Source: Cyanobacteria bacterium UBA2566
GTDB lineage: Bacteria > Cyanobacteriota > Cyanobacteriia > Cyanobacteriales > Desertifilaceae
Assembly (NCBI GenBank): GCA_002340255.1
Contig: DDLS01000135.1
Span: forward strand, 1-29,924
Reading direction: 5' to 3'
Length of the DNA: 29,924 nt
In this document: positions 1-7,741 of the stretch, piece by piece
How positions within the stretch are numbered: position 1 is the first letter of the stretch
Layout of the letters: every line of letters begins with the position of its first letter
The notes under the pieces: generated by a model
Database searches by the model: none
What the model was told of the DNA's origin: nothing
The model's input: only the letters and a program-made list of their open reading frames with translations
Translations under genes and position numbers: made by a program

Positions 1-45
1 TCCGGTACAACTCTGGATGAGTTGGTCAAACTGTACGGAACTTAA
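1..45 (+). CDS. C-terminal tail of an unidentified protein (partial)
   Basis: The first frame is open from base 1 to a TAA at 43-45 and would encode a 14-residue tail ending in LDELVKLYGT. I do not recognise the protein. The second frame is also open, to a TGA at 77-79, so the assignment of frame is a guess. Nothing else in the first 96 bases looks like a gene. The next gene downstream is on the other strand, so this would be a convergent pair. Confidence 0.25.
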   Translation, partial: SGTTLDELVKLYGT

Positions 46-96
46 TTGGAATGACTATACCTACCGAATTGTCCGGTGAATCCATATTGCCTGGAT

Positions 97-471
97 TTAG
101 TTTGAATCTGGATCTTTATGATTGATGTCGCTCATGGCTTCTTTTAAGGTTTGGGTTAAGTTAATGGCAATTGTGGGTCGATCGCCATCGCTACTAACCA
201 TAATGATACTGCGGGTTTTATTGTCGATCGCCTCGCAGTCGATCGCCACAGAGACGGTAGGACTGATGGCTAACACGCGAGTGTCATTGATATTTAAGAC
301 GGGAACATCCGTAGAGGCGATCGCCTGTGTCGCTCTCTGCAAACACGCCGAAACCGACAGATCTAACCATAATTTTTCGTAGTATAGCGTTGGCCCTGCC
401 CAAGCAACGAAGGGAGAGCTAAGAATAAGAGTGCTAACAGTCGCACCGATCCAATGGGAAACAGTTTTCAT
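97..471 (-). CDS. small exported protein of unknown function
   Basis: A 124-residue protein with a clear Sec signal peptide: Lys near the start, a hydrophobic stretch from about residue 8 to 22 and an AWA cleavage site, leaving a mature protein of about 98 residues. The mature part has two cysteines (in SACLQRA and IDCEAI) that could form a disulphide in the periplasm. I do not recognise a domain. The same frame is open upstream to 639, but that extension lies inside the malic-enzyme gene and through a low-complexity repeat, so I start at the ATG whose product has the signal peptide. There is no obvious Shine-Dalgarno sequence. It lies 94 bases downstream of the malic-enzyme stop on the same strand and could be read through from it. 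Confidence 0.7.
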   Translation of the reverse strand: MKTVSHWIGATVSTLILSSPFVAWAGPTLYYEKLWLDLSVSACLQRATQAIASTDVPVLNINDTRVLAISPTVSVAIDCEAIDNKTRSIIMVSSDGDRPTIAINLTQTLKEAMSDINHKDPDSN

Positions 472-565
472 AGTAATAGATAATGGGTAATGGGGAAAAG
501 ACACTTTAGCAATAGGCAATCTCCCCCTGTCTCTCCATCTCCCCATCTTCCCATTCCCTACTCTT
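472..565. repeat. low-complexity short-repeat tract (GGGGAGAT / TAATGGGTAATGGGG type)
   Basis: Bases about 478-500 read as repeated TAATGGG units. On the opposite strand 523-560 reads as near-tandem GGGGAGAT/GGGAAGAT units, joined by an AATAGGCAAT piece. The same sequence style recurs at 22735-22770, 27335-27352 and the last bases of the window, each time beside a gene 3' end. This matches the short tandem repeats known from filamentous cyanobacteria. Confidence 0.6.
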
Positions 566-1975
566 TTAACACTGGGCAATACCTTCGGCTCGGGCTGCTT
601 GTTGCACCGCAGCAGATACGGCAGTCGCAACGCGAGCATCGAATACAGAAGGAATGATATTATGGGGACTCAGCTCAGTGGGACTGACTAAAGAGGCGAT
701 CGCCCCTGCTGCTTCAATGCACATTTTGCGGGTAATACTGCGGGCGCGGCAATCTAAAGCACCTCGGAATACCCCAGGGAAGGCTAAGACATTATTGATT
801 TGATTTGGATAGTCACTGCGTCCGGTAGCCATGACTGCTACGCGATCGCTCACTAACTCTGGTTGAATTTCCGGAATGGGGTTAGCCATGGCAAACACGA
901 TCGCATCTTTAGCCATCGTACTCACCATTCCTGGGGTCAGCACCCCCGGTACACTCACCCCAATAAAGACATCGGTATTTTTCATGGCATCGGCTAAAGA
1001 TCCTGACTCCGCCACTGCAAACTCCTGTTTAGCTGCATTCAAATCTGACCGTTTGGTAGACACAATGCCCTTCGAGTCACACATGATAATGGTTTTGGCT
1101 CCTGCTTCTTGCAATAGATGGGCGATCGCCACCCCAGCGGCTCCGGCCCCATTGATCGCAATTCGCACGTCTTCCAGACTCTTTTTCACCCATTTCAGGG
1201 CATTATAGAGCGCTGCTTGAGTGACGATCGCCGTTCCATGTTGGTCATCGTGAAAAATGGGAATATCTAACTCTTCTTTCAAACGACGCTCAATCTCAAA
1301 GCATCGGGGAGCGCTAATATCTTCCAAATTCACTCCACCAAATACAGGAGCCATCCGTTTTACCGTTTCAATAATCTCTTCGGTATCTTGGGTATCCAGA
1401 CAAACCGGAAAGGCATCAAGTCCACCAAAATCCTTAAACAGCATGGCTTTTCCTTCCATCACCGGCAGCGCACCCAAGGGGCCCAGATTCCCCAATCCTA
1501 GGACAGCACTGCCATCAGTGACAATGGCAACCGTATTATTTTTAATGGTTAAATCAAAGGCTTTTTCTGGATTTTCGGCGATCGCCTTACAAATACGACC
1601 CACTCCAGGAGTATAAGCCATAGCCAAGTCAGACTGACCTTTAATGGCGATTTTACTATCAATAGTAATCTTCCCACCCTTATGCAGATCGAACGTTTTA
1701 TCCGACACATCTAGCACTTCAACATTCGGTATCGATTTAATCCCTTGGACAATCTCCTCTGCTTGTTCCGTAGAGCCAGCATCAACCGTAATTTCTCGCA
1801 GCGTAAAATCAAGAGTGCGTTCCAAAAGACTAATTTCCCCTAAACTCCCTCCAATAGATGCGATCGCTCCAGTTACCTTGGCTAAGGCTCCGGCACGATT
1901 TCGGAGTTTAACCCGAATTTTGACGCTAAAACTAGAGCTAGGATTCAATTTAGTGGCGTGAGATGACTCAGTCAT
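566..1975 (-). CDS. malic enzyme with N-terminal ACT domain (malate to pyruvate + CO2)
   Basis: A 469-residue NAD(P)-dependent oxaloacetate-decarboxylating malate dehydrogenase. Residues about 16-90 form an ACT domain, a small-ligand-binding regulatory fold. The catalytic part follows: the malic N-domain with Tyr121 in MAYTPGVG and Lys176 in EGKAMLFKDF, metal ligands in NLEDISAP (E218, D219) and HDDQHGTA (D243, D244), then a Rossmann NAD-binding domain with GAGAAG at 276-281 and the family motif FAMANPIPE near 361-369. All key residues are present, so it should be active. The length fits the bacterial short malic enzymes plus an ACT domain. The ATG at 1975 has a good ribosome-binding site (AGAGGAAA, about 4 bases upstream). 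Cofactor choice cannot be read safely from the sequence. In cyanobacteria the enzyme feeds pyruvate and reductant into central carbon metabolism; the ACT domain suggests allosteric control by an unknown ligand. Confidence 0.93.
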   Translation of the reverse strand: MTESSHATKLNPSSSFSVKIRVKLRNRAGALAKVTGAIASIGGSLGEISLLERTLDFTLREITVDAGSTEQAEEIVQGIKSIPNVEVLDVSDKTFDLHKGGKITIDSKIAIKGQSDLAMAYTPGVGRICKAIAENPEKAFDLTIKNNTVAIVTDGSAVLGLGNLGPLGALPVMEGKAMLFKDFGGLDAFPVCLDTQDTEEIIETVKRMAPVFGGVNLEDISAPRCFEIERRLKEELDIPIFHDDQHGTAIVTQAALYNALKWVKKSLEDVRIAINGAGAAGVAIAHLLQEAGAKTIIMCDSKGIVSTKRSDLNAAKQEFAVAESGSLADAMKNTDVFIGVSVPGVLTPGMVSTMAKDAIVFAMANPIPEIQPELVSDRVAVMATGRSDYPNQINNVLAFPGVFRGALDCRARSITRKMCIEAAGAIASLVSPTELSPHNIIPSVFDARVATAVSAAVQQAARAEGIAQC

Positions 1976-2246
1976 GAATTTCCTCTGATTCAGTAATTAG
2001 GGTTGCCGCGATCGGTTCTGGCGATCGTCACTTAGGATACCCCATCACAGGACGCTAATCAGCAAAACAGAACAAAACTTCTTCCCTTAATCATATCTTC
2101 ACTATTTTCCCGTAGATTGGATTGTCCGCAAGTGAAACCTAACGTAATTTACAAACCAAGAGATTTTAGATAGCTTTATAATATAATTAGTACTAAATCA
2201 ATACCTTCGACATTTTTCCGTAGCTTGGCTTTCACTAGGCTTAGAC

Positions 2247-2264
2247 AAGGGGCTTAAGCCCCTT
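2247..2264. repeat. 18-base perfect palindrome, possible hairpin terminator
   Basis: AAGGGGCTTAAGCCCCTT can fold as a 7-base stem with a TTAA loop and is followed by TTTAT on the + strand. It sits 5 bases before the Uma2 relic, so it may be the joint of an old deletion rather than a working terminator. No intact gene on the + strand ends just before it. Confidence 0.5.
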
Positions 2265-2269
2265 TTATC

Positions 2270-2356
2270 GAGCAGAGTAAAGCGGTTGGACAACGATCTG
2301 CGGTGCGGTTGTTTCGGGAAAAAATTAGAGTGATTTTGGAGAGCCAGTCTACATAA
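2270..2356 (+). pseudogene. relic of a Uma2-family gene (C-terminal 28 codons)
   Basis: Read in frame from 2270 the sequence encodes EQSKAVGQRSAVRLFREKIR followed by VILESQST and a TAA. This is the same C-terminus as the two intact Uma2 proteins encoded at 7742-8395 and 8469-9131 (EQSKEIGQRSAVRLFRQRIR and EQSKEVGQRLAVRLFRERIR). The nucleotide match is continuous and stops at the palindrome just upstream. There is no start codon and no room for the rest of the gene. It is a dead fragment that marks a former third gene of this family. Confidence 0.8.
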
Positions 2357-2401
2357 CGTTTAGATTTAGTCCGTTTTAAGACTTGTCATGGCGATCGCTG
2401 C

Positions 2402-2430
2402 TTGCCGCTCTATCTGCTCGATGATATAAT
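2402..2430 (+). promoter_or_regulatory. sigma70-type promoter with extended -10
   Basis: TTGCCG at 2402-2407, a 17-base spacer and a perfect TATAAT at 2425-2430 preceded by TGA, which makes an extended -10. It lies 55 bases upstream of the exported protein gene at 2486 and points at it. This is the best-formed promoter in the left third of the window. Confidence 0.6.
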
Positions 2431-2485
2431 TAACACACTCTACTATAAGCTAGAATAAGCTTGTAATGATAATTTAAACCTTAAG

Positions 2486-3730
2486 ATGAAAATATCCTCC
2501 TTATTAACCTGTGGACTTTCTGCTGTACTTAGCTCTTTATTCGTGTTAACTCCAGAGAAAGTACATGCCGTGATTGAGAGGGCGGAATTTCGTCATGTGC
2601 AAGCCGAAGTTTCCTATGACCAAAAGGAAGATAATTTTCGAGTTTTAAATTTACGCTTAAAACTTATTCGAGACGGGGAAATCATCTTAAATCAGCCGAT
2701 CCCTACCCGAAGTGAAGAATTCGATCGCCCCTACTTTAGAGAAAACGATCCCTCCTCTTGGGTTCAAGATTTGGATGGAGATTCAGAACCCGAAATAGTC
2801 CTGACTTTCTTTACCGGTGGCGCTCACTGTTGTTTCTACTCCCTCATCTACCGCTACGATCGAGCATCTCAAAACTATACTTACATGACCCATGACTGGG
2901 GAGATGGAGTCGCTATACCTAGCCTTAAAGATTTAGATGATGATGGGATAATAGAATTTTACAGCCGTGATTCTCGTTTTGCTTATGCATTTACCTCTTA
3001 TGCTGATTCTGCTTTTCCTCCACGGATTTGGCAATATCATCAAGACAGCTTGAGAGAGGTAACAACTCGTTTTCCTGAAGAGATTGATAGCTCTGCCACT
3101 CAACTCTGGGAATCTTATCAAACCCGAAAGGAAACCTATGGAGATGAGCCATCTAATGTTCGGGGACTTTTGGCTGCCTATTTAGCAACAAAATATTTAC
3201 TTGAAGAAGCAGAAGATGGCTGGCAACGGATACAGAACGTTTATCTCCATGACGATCGCAGTTCATTTTTTGCGGATTTACGTATATTTCTACAAGAAAC
3301 TGGATATATTAGTAATGCTCGAAACCCGATCTCGCCAGAAGCGATCGATTTGTGGACAGATCGTTTTTTCTATAGTGTCAATCCCCAACTGTCAGAGCGC
3401 AAAATTCGGCCGGATGAAACGGAGTATGTCAGAGAATGGAATGCCATTCAAAGTGTGATGCAAGCTCTTCTCATCCCTCACAATCATAACTGTGAGAGTG
3501 GACTAGCCAATTCAGCACTGGCTAATTCAGCGGGCCTTGCCAATTATGATAGTGTATCTCGTAATGGAGTTAACTTATCAAGCAAGGATTTAGATCGGGT
3601 TGCTGATGCGATATTTTATGTTCGGAATCCAGAATTAGGCGATCGCCAAATTCAACCAGAAGAAACCAGATTAGCGAATGAATGGCTACGCATTAGGAGA
3701 GGAGTGAGTCGATTGCATCCTTGTGATTAG
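2486..3730 (+). CDS. exported FG-GAP/VCBS-like protein with duplicated C-terminal module
   Basis: A 414-residue protein with a signal peptide (residues 1 to about 28, ending VHA). Residues 95-104 (DLDGDSEPEI) and 149-157 (DLDDDGIIE) are Asp-rich loops like the calcium loops of FG-GAP/VCBS beta-propeller repeats; between them lies a cysteine pair in GGAHCCFYS. The C-terminal part carries one module twice: residues about 283-327 and 366-410, both with (A/D)xFY-(S/V)xNPxLxxRxIxPxETxxxxEWxxI. The two are joined by a simple LANSA-type repeat (339-353). The function is not known; a periplasmic or surface role is inferred from the signal peptide. It lies between the Uma2 relic and the toxin/antitoxin stub, where the right-hand copy of the segment has only 28 bases, so it was inserted here or lost there. 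Confidence 0.75.
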   Translation: MKISSLLTCGLSAVLSSLFVLTPEKVHAVIERAEFRHVQAEVSYDQKEDNFRVLNLRLKLIRDGEIILNQPIPTRSEEFDRPYFRENDPSSWVQDLDGDSEPEIVLTFFTGGAHCCFYSLIYRYDRASQNYTYMTHDWGDGVAIPSLKDLDDDGIIEFYSRDSRFAYAFTSYADSAFPPRIWQYHQDSLREVTTRFPEEIDSSATQLWESYQTRKETYGDEPSNVRGLLAAYLATKYLLEEAEDGWQRIQNVYLHDDRSSFFADLRIFLQETGYISNARNPISPEAIDLWTDRFFYSVNPQLSERKIRPDETEYVREWNAIQSVMQALLIPHNHNCESGLANSALANSAGLANYDSVSRNGVNLSSKDLDRVADAIFYVRNPELGDRQIQPEETRLANEWLRIRRGVSRLHPCD

Positions 3731-3788
3731 GCTCTTAGACAAGAGTAGAGGAATTTCATGCTCATAACCAGCAAGGTTTTTCAGGAGT

Positions 3789-3825
3789 AGGAGTGCGATC
3801 GCGAACATCTGCAAAAATTTCATCA
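3789..3825. repeat. 37-base dispersed repeat, copy 1
   Basis: AGGAGTGCGATCGCGA, then one or two variable bases, then ATCTGCAAAAATTTCATCA. Other copies are at 9159-9195 and 9942-9978. Here and at 9159 it lies directly after the end of the DUF5615 gene or stub. It contains a HIP1 site. Confidence 0.75.
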
Positions 3826-3844
3826 ATTTTTGTCGATCGGTCAT

Positions 3845-4075
3845 TTAAGGAATATTTGTAATTTCCACAATTATTTCTCCTTGGCGCAATTGCTCTAACG
3901 CATCAGGTAAAGTCGCCGTCAACAATTCTCGCAAGTTGCGGTTAGTCTCGGAAAATCAGTACGTCGTGCAGCAAAGATCAAACAAGCTTGAATATCAGCT
4001 CGTTCTAGATCGGGAAAGTCCTCTAAAATTTCAGTAACGCTAACATTTTCTGCTAACATTCCTAAGTATGGGTGA
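3845..4075 (-). pseudogene. deleted DUF433/DUF5615 antitoxin-toxin pair
   Basis: This is a diverged copy of 9215-9790. From the right it keeps the C-terminal half of the DUF433 antitoxin (MLAENVSVTEILEDFPDL to RRTDFPRLTA). It then jumps straight to the last 30 or so codons of the DUF5615 toxin (NRNLRELLTATLPDAL to EITNIP and a TAA at 3845-3847). Compared with the intact pair, 249 bases are missing between two TGCG tetramers (9307-9310 and 9556-9559 in the intact copy), so the middle and start of the toxin are gone. The antitoxin frame now ends in TCENC. The N-terminal 35 or so antitoxin residues and the promoter are also lost. An ORF of 60 codons remains (3919-4101) but it is most unlikely to be functional. 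Confidence 0.8.
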
Positions 4076-4104
4076 GGGATGGTGGGGGCGATCGCCGTCA
4101 AGCT

Positions 4105-4146
4105 AGAGTATGATACAATAAAAATAACTCACACATCAGGGAAAAC
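4105..4146 (+). promoter_or_regulatory. conserved leader of the large ATPase gene
   Basis: The stretch with TATGATACAAT and ACTCACACATCAGGGAAAA just before the ATG at 4147 is also found in front of the gene relic at 10066-10106 (TATGATAAAAT, ACTCACACATCAAGGAA). Conservation in both copies supports a promoter with TATGAT or TACAAT as -10, although no good -35 is visible. AGGGAAAA serves as a weak ribosome-binding site. Confidence 0.45.
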
Positions 4147-7100
4147 ATGGGCATTCGACAGCAGGCAGAAGAGGCCAGGAAAAAAGCCTATCAGAAAGTT
4201 ATCGCAACTAAACTTCTGGATGGGATCGATCAGCTTTTTAATCGAGCATCTTCTAAACGGCGATGGATTTGGGAATTACTGCAAAATGCCAAAGATGTAG
4301 CCAATGAGGAAGTTAAAGTAGAAATTATCTTAACTCCAGACTATGTAGAGTTTAGACACAATGGCAATCCCTTCTCCATTGAAAATATTACCTACTTAAT
4401 TGAACAAGTTTCCAGTAAAGAGCGCAGACGGGAAGACAACCAAACGCCTAAAACTACAGGAAAATTTGGCACAGGCTTCATGACAACTCACTTACTCTCC
4501 CGAAAGGTTGAAATTAGTGGAGTTCTAAAAAATCAGGAAGCTCAAACCTGTATTTACAAGCCATTTAATATTCTTCTCGATAGAAGTCCAACTGACTTAG
4601 ACGAAATGATCGAAAATGTTGATACTGCGTTTTCGATCTTTGAAGATATTGATAGCGATCGCTCCTATCCTCCCATAGACAACTATCAACCCAATCAAAC
4701 TTGTGATACTTGCTTTCGTTATGTATTAGATGAAGCTGGCTTTAAAGTCGCTCAAGCAGGTATTGAGGACTTGCATCATGCGATCGCCTATGCACTTGCT
4801 TTTATCCCTACCATTACCTCCGTCACCGTATCCGATCAGACTCAAGATCTAACCTATTACTATCAAACTCTTGAGCGTCATCAAATCGATACCCTGTCGA
4901 TTGTGACAATTGTACAACAAAAGAGTAATTCCGAAGAACACAGACCAACCATTGCGTGCTTATCCAATTCCCTGCAAACCCTTACCCTTGCGGTTGAAGT
5001 TGAACCACAAAATAATCAGGTTTATTCGATTCAAGAAATTCCCGATGAAATCCCAACTCTGTTCTGTGAATTTCCCCTAATTGGTTCCGAAACATTTCCC
5101 TATCCTGTTGTCATCAATAGTCCCTTATTCAATCCCACAGAACCCAGAGATGGTATCTTACTCAATCCTGATAATCCGATCAAAACCCCTCAGAATAAAG
5201 AGCTTTTAGAAGAAGCAAACTTACTCTATGCTGAGTTACTCCATTTAGTTAGTTCAAATTGGTATCAAATTCACTTATTAGCAAAATTTAAAAATACGGC
5301 TAAAATTCCCGACAATATTGATGAATCCTGGTATAACTCTAAAATTTTAGATAATTTGGTCACTCAACTCAGTAATACCAGCTTCGTAGATACAGTTGCA
5401 GGAATTAGAATTATCCTCAAAGAGGCTCTAATACCTAGCTACAAAAGTAGAGAAAAAGTCCAAAGTTTTGCCCAGCTAGCCTCTGATTTTTATCCCGAAT
5501 ACTTACCCAAACTCGAATATATTCTCGATTGGCACGACATCATAAAATCAGTTTTGGGTCAGAAATTGTCAGAGGAGATCAAATACACTTTTGAAAATTT
5601 CCTAGAAGATATTCATAGACTGAAAACGGTTGAGGCACTGGCAGAACATCTCGATTGGAATATCGATCGAACTCTGGAATGGCTTAACTCTGTACTTCAA
5701 TTTGTTAGGGATAATCATGAAAAGTTACTGAGAAAATACTGCCTTCTCCCTAATCAAAATGGTGAGTTAATCAATAATGAAAGATGCTACTTTGACGATC
5801 GCATTCCAGAGGAACTGAAAAATGTGATGAAACTGCTAAGTCTACCCTGTCGAGAAATTCTCTTAGATCGCAGAATCACAGGGTTTAAAAATCAGATTGA
5901 TCGCAAGGGTGTCAAAAATATTTCTGATGAAATCAATGCATCTATTAAAGCGGCGAGTAATAAAGAAGATGCTTCAGATTATTGGAACTTGAGTCGCCCT
6001 ATCTATCATCTCATTAGCTATTTCCCTGCCTCAGAACGTCAAACCTCTAGAAAAAATCAAATTTGGGAGTTTGCCCATGATTTTTATCCGGGAGCAATTC
6101 CCGATAAGAAATACTTAGAAAATATGAGTTCTTTTTCCTGGACTCTGGTTCATGAATGGATTCTAACCTCGATCGCTAACGATATTGAAAATCAAGAAAC
6201 CCTTGACGGTTTGGCAAAATATTTTGCTTGGGAGCAAGATAGAGTAATTTTATGGCTAGATCGGTTTGTTTATTTTCTGTATCAACAAGACAAACAAATA
6301 TTTGAACTCTATTCTCTTCTACCTAATCAATGCGGTAAATTGATGCAGAAGGAAGATCTAAAGAAAGATGAGAATATCCCAGAAGAGCTAAAAGAAGTGC
6401 TGGAAATCCTCACTTCTGACTATTGGAATGATTTTCTATTAGATAAGCGATTTATTAATGCTGAAACTCTATTCCATAAAGAAGAAGATATCAAAACCAT
6501 TAAAGATATTGCCATAGACATTGATGGAGCGCTAAAAACTTGGGAGAGAGAAGATAAAACTGGAGATTCTCAGTTTACCCGGGTAATTACTACATTAATT
6601 CAATGGTCTAGTTGTCAATCAGATAATTTGCTTGATCGGATATTCCCTTACTTTTATAGTAATAGAGCTAGTCTATTTTTGAAGACATTGAGTGATACAG
6701 AAGTCAGTACCGATATTTTTAAAATTCTCAATCATCAGGACAAACTCTCCGCATTAAGTCGTTTGGCAGAAAATCCAGATGTGTCTGAGCAAGACCTAGA
6801 GTATTTTGCCCAAAATTCACAGCAATTCAAAGACTTTCAGTCTGCCAGACAGGACATGACAGATCGAGAATTTGAGAGCTTTAGTCGTTTAGCAAAAGAA
6901 ATTTCGTTAGATGAGGTTACGTTAGATGAAGTGACCGAGTTGATCGAAAATAAGGAAAAAATCTCGGCGGTCAATCTTTTACAAGATACGGTCGAGCTTG
7001 GAGATGATTCCAGCTTAGTTTTTGCCTTGCATGAATTGGGAGTATATGAAGCAGTTATGAATCTGTTTAATCCACCTAAAACGGTGCGGTCTTCAGAAAG

Positions 7101-7497
7101 ATCTAGTTTTGTGACGATTCAAGCATTACCGGTCAATAATGTCAGTTTTTATAAACAAGATATTGCCGATATTGGTCGAGAAGGGGAAGAATTTTTATAT
7201 CGTCAGTTAGTTGAGGATTTTGGTGAACTTCGCGTCATTTGGCTTAACCAACAGGCTGAACAGCGCCAGCCCTATGATTTTGTGATTCTTGATGGGCAAG
7301 GTGCAGAATATTTGTATATTGATGCCAAAACAACGGTGACAGACGAATCCCAATCTGATCGCATCCCATTTTATGTCAGTCAAGCAGAATGGGAGTTTTC
7401 CGAGCAGTGCGATTACTATTATTTGGCTCGTATCTTTGGTATTCGAGCGTCCAATCCGAAAATCAAGTTTCTTCAAGTTGTCAGATTGCTACAATAA
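4147..7497 (+). CDS. HSP90-like (sacsin/NOV-type) ATPase fused to DUF3883 nuclease-like domain
   Basis: A 1116-residue cytoplasmic protein. Residues about 20-340 form a GHKL ATPase: N-box WELLQNAKD (E43, N47, D50), a G1 region HNGNPF (71-76) with the His-Asn-Gly form seen in sacsin/NO VEIN-type proteins, and G2 TGKFGTGF (104-111), plus a later NSPLFNPTEPRDGILLN element. The middle (about 441-770) is a duplicated helical module: ASDFYP/AHDFYP, LLPNQNGEL/LLPNQCGKL and IPEELK recur 191-198 residues apart. Residues 1005-1113 are a DUF3883 domain with GREGEEF (1010-1016), PYDF (D1044) and YIDAKTT (D1059, K1061), a PD-(D/E)xK-like active-site pattern. Known relatives often sit in phage-defence islands; a sensing ATPase that triggers DNA cleavage is inference. 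I cannot match it to a named system. It ends 32 bases before the mnmG stub. The ATG has a weak AGGGAAAA site. Confidence 0.85.
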   Translation: MGIRQQAEEARKKAYQKVIATKLLDGIDQLFNRASSKRRWIWELLQNAKDVANEEVKVEIILTPDYVEFRHNGNPFSIENITYLIEQVSSKERRREDNQTPKTTGKFGTGFMTTHLLSRKVEISGVLKNQEAQTCIYKPFNILLDRSPTDLDEMIENVDTAFSIFEDIDSDRSYPPIDNYQPNQTCDTCFRYVLDEAGFKVAQAGIEDLHHAIAYALAFIPTITSVTVSDQTQDLTYYYQTLERHQIDTLSIVTIVQQKSNSEEHRPTIACLSNSLQTLTLAVEVEPQNNQVYSIQEIPDEIPTLFCEFPLIGSETFPYPVVINSPLFNPTEPRDGILLNPDNPIKTPQNKELLEEANLLYAELLHLVSSNWYQIHLLAKFKNTAKIPDNIDESWYNSKILDNLVTQLSNTSFVDTVAGIRIILKEALIPSYKSREKVQSFAQLASDFYPEYLPKLEYILDWHDIIKSVLGQKLSEEIKYTFENFLEDIHRLKTVEALAEHLDWNIDRTLEWLNSVLQFVRDNHEKLLRKYCLLPNQNGELINNERCYFDDRIPEELKNVMKLLSLPCREILLDRRITGFKNQIDRKGVKNISDEINASIKAASNKEDASDYWNLSRPIYHLISYFPASERQTSRKNQIWEFAHDFYPGAIPDKKYLENMSSFSWTLVHEWILTSIANDIENQETLDGLAKYFAWEQDRVILWLDRFVYFLYQQDKQIFELYSLLPNQCGKLMQKEDLKKDENIPEELKEVLEILTSDYWNDFLLDKRFINAETLFHKEEDIKTIKDIAIDIDGALKTWEREDKTGDSQFTRVITTLIQWSSCQSDNLLDRIFPYFYSNRASLFLKTLSDTEVSTDIFKILNHQDKLSALSRLAENPDVSEQDLEYFAQNSQQFKDFQSARQDMTDREFESFSRLAKEISLDEVTLDEVTELIENKEKISAVNLLQDTVELGDDSSLVFALHELGVYEAVMNLFNPPKTVRSSERSSFVTIQALPVNNVSFYKQDIADIGREGEEFLYRQLVEDFGELRVIWLNQQAEQRQPYDFVILDGQGAEYLYIDAKTTVTDESQSDRIPFYVSQAEWEFSEQCDYYYLARIFGIRASNPKIKFLQVVRLLQ

Positions 7498-7685
7498 AAG
7501 TCTATGTTTTCTGTTCAACCGCAACGCCATGACTCTCGTAGACTTCCAAGATGAATTTGATATCGTTGTTGTCGCTGCAGGCCATTCCGGGTGCGAAGCA
7601 GCCCTAGCCTCGGCCCGCCTTGGATGTCGTACCCTGCTGCTGACGCTGAATTTGGATAAAATTGCCTGGCAACCCTGTAATCCTG
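7488..7685 (+). repeat. left copy of a ~197-base direct repeat (end of ATPase gene, mnmG leader and 5' end)
   Basis: It matches 11086-11281 from GCTACAATAAA through the leader and the first 52 codons of mnmG. By eye there are six mismatches in the 157 coding bases and a 2-base indel in the leader. The two copies enclose 3.4 kb. Confidence 0.9.
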
Positions 7686-7702
7686 TAACCCTGTATACCT
7701 AA
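7529..7702 (+). pseudogene. truncated 5' copy of mnmG
   Basis: It starts like the intact gene at 11125 (MTLVDFQDEF, then the FAD-binding loop) and follows it to WQPCNP, then reads VTLYT and stops at 7700-7702, giving 57 codons. The dinucleotide-binding motif is already altered: VVVGAGHSG in the intact protein is VVVAAGHSG here, losing the first Gly of GxGxxG. It cannot make a working enzyme. It shows that the ancestral neighbour of the large ATPase gene was mnmG. A translated peptide is possible because the leader is conserved. Confidence 0.9.
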
Positions 7703-7741
7703 AAAAGTCACACTCAATATAAATTTTCAAGGAGACTACGG

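Larger units (their letters stand above)
1976..2485. other. 510-base intergenic region with a hairpin, a Uma2 relic and a promoter
   Basis: This gap between divergent genes holds, in order: about 270 bases in which I see nothing specific, a perfect palindrome (2247-2264), an in-frame relic of a Uma2 gene C-terminus (2270-2356) and a strong promoter for the exported protein gene (2402-2430). The malic-enzyme promoter must lie at the left end but no convincing -35/-10 pair stands out. Confidence 0.7.

Noticed and set aside
472..639. N-terminal extension of the small exported protein
   Set aside because: It lies in the malic-enzyme coding region and a low-complexity tract, and would hide the signal peptide that starts at 471.
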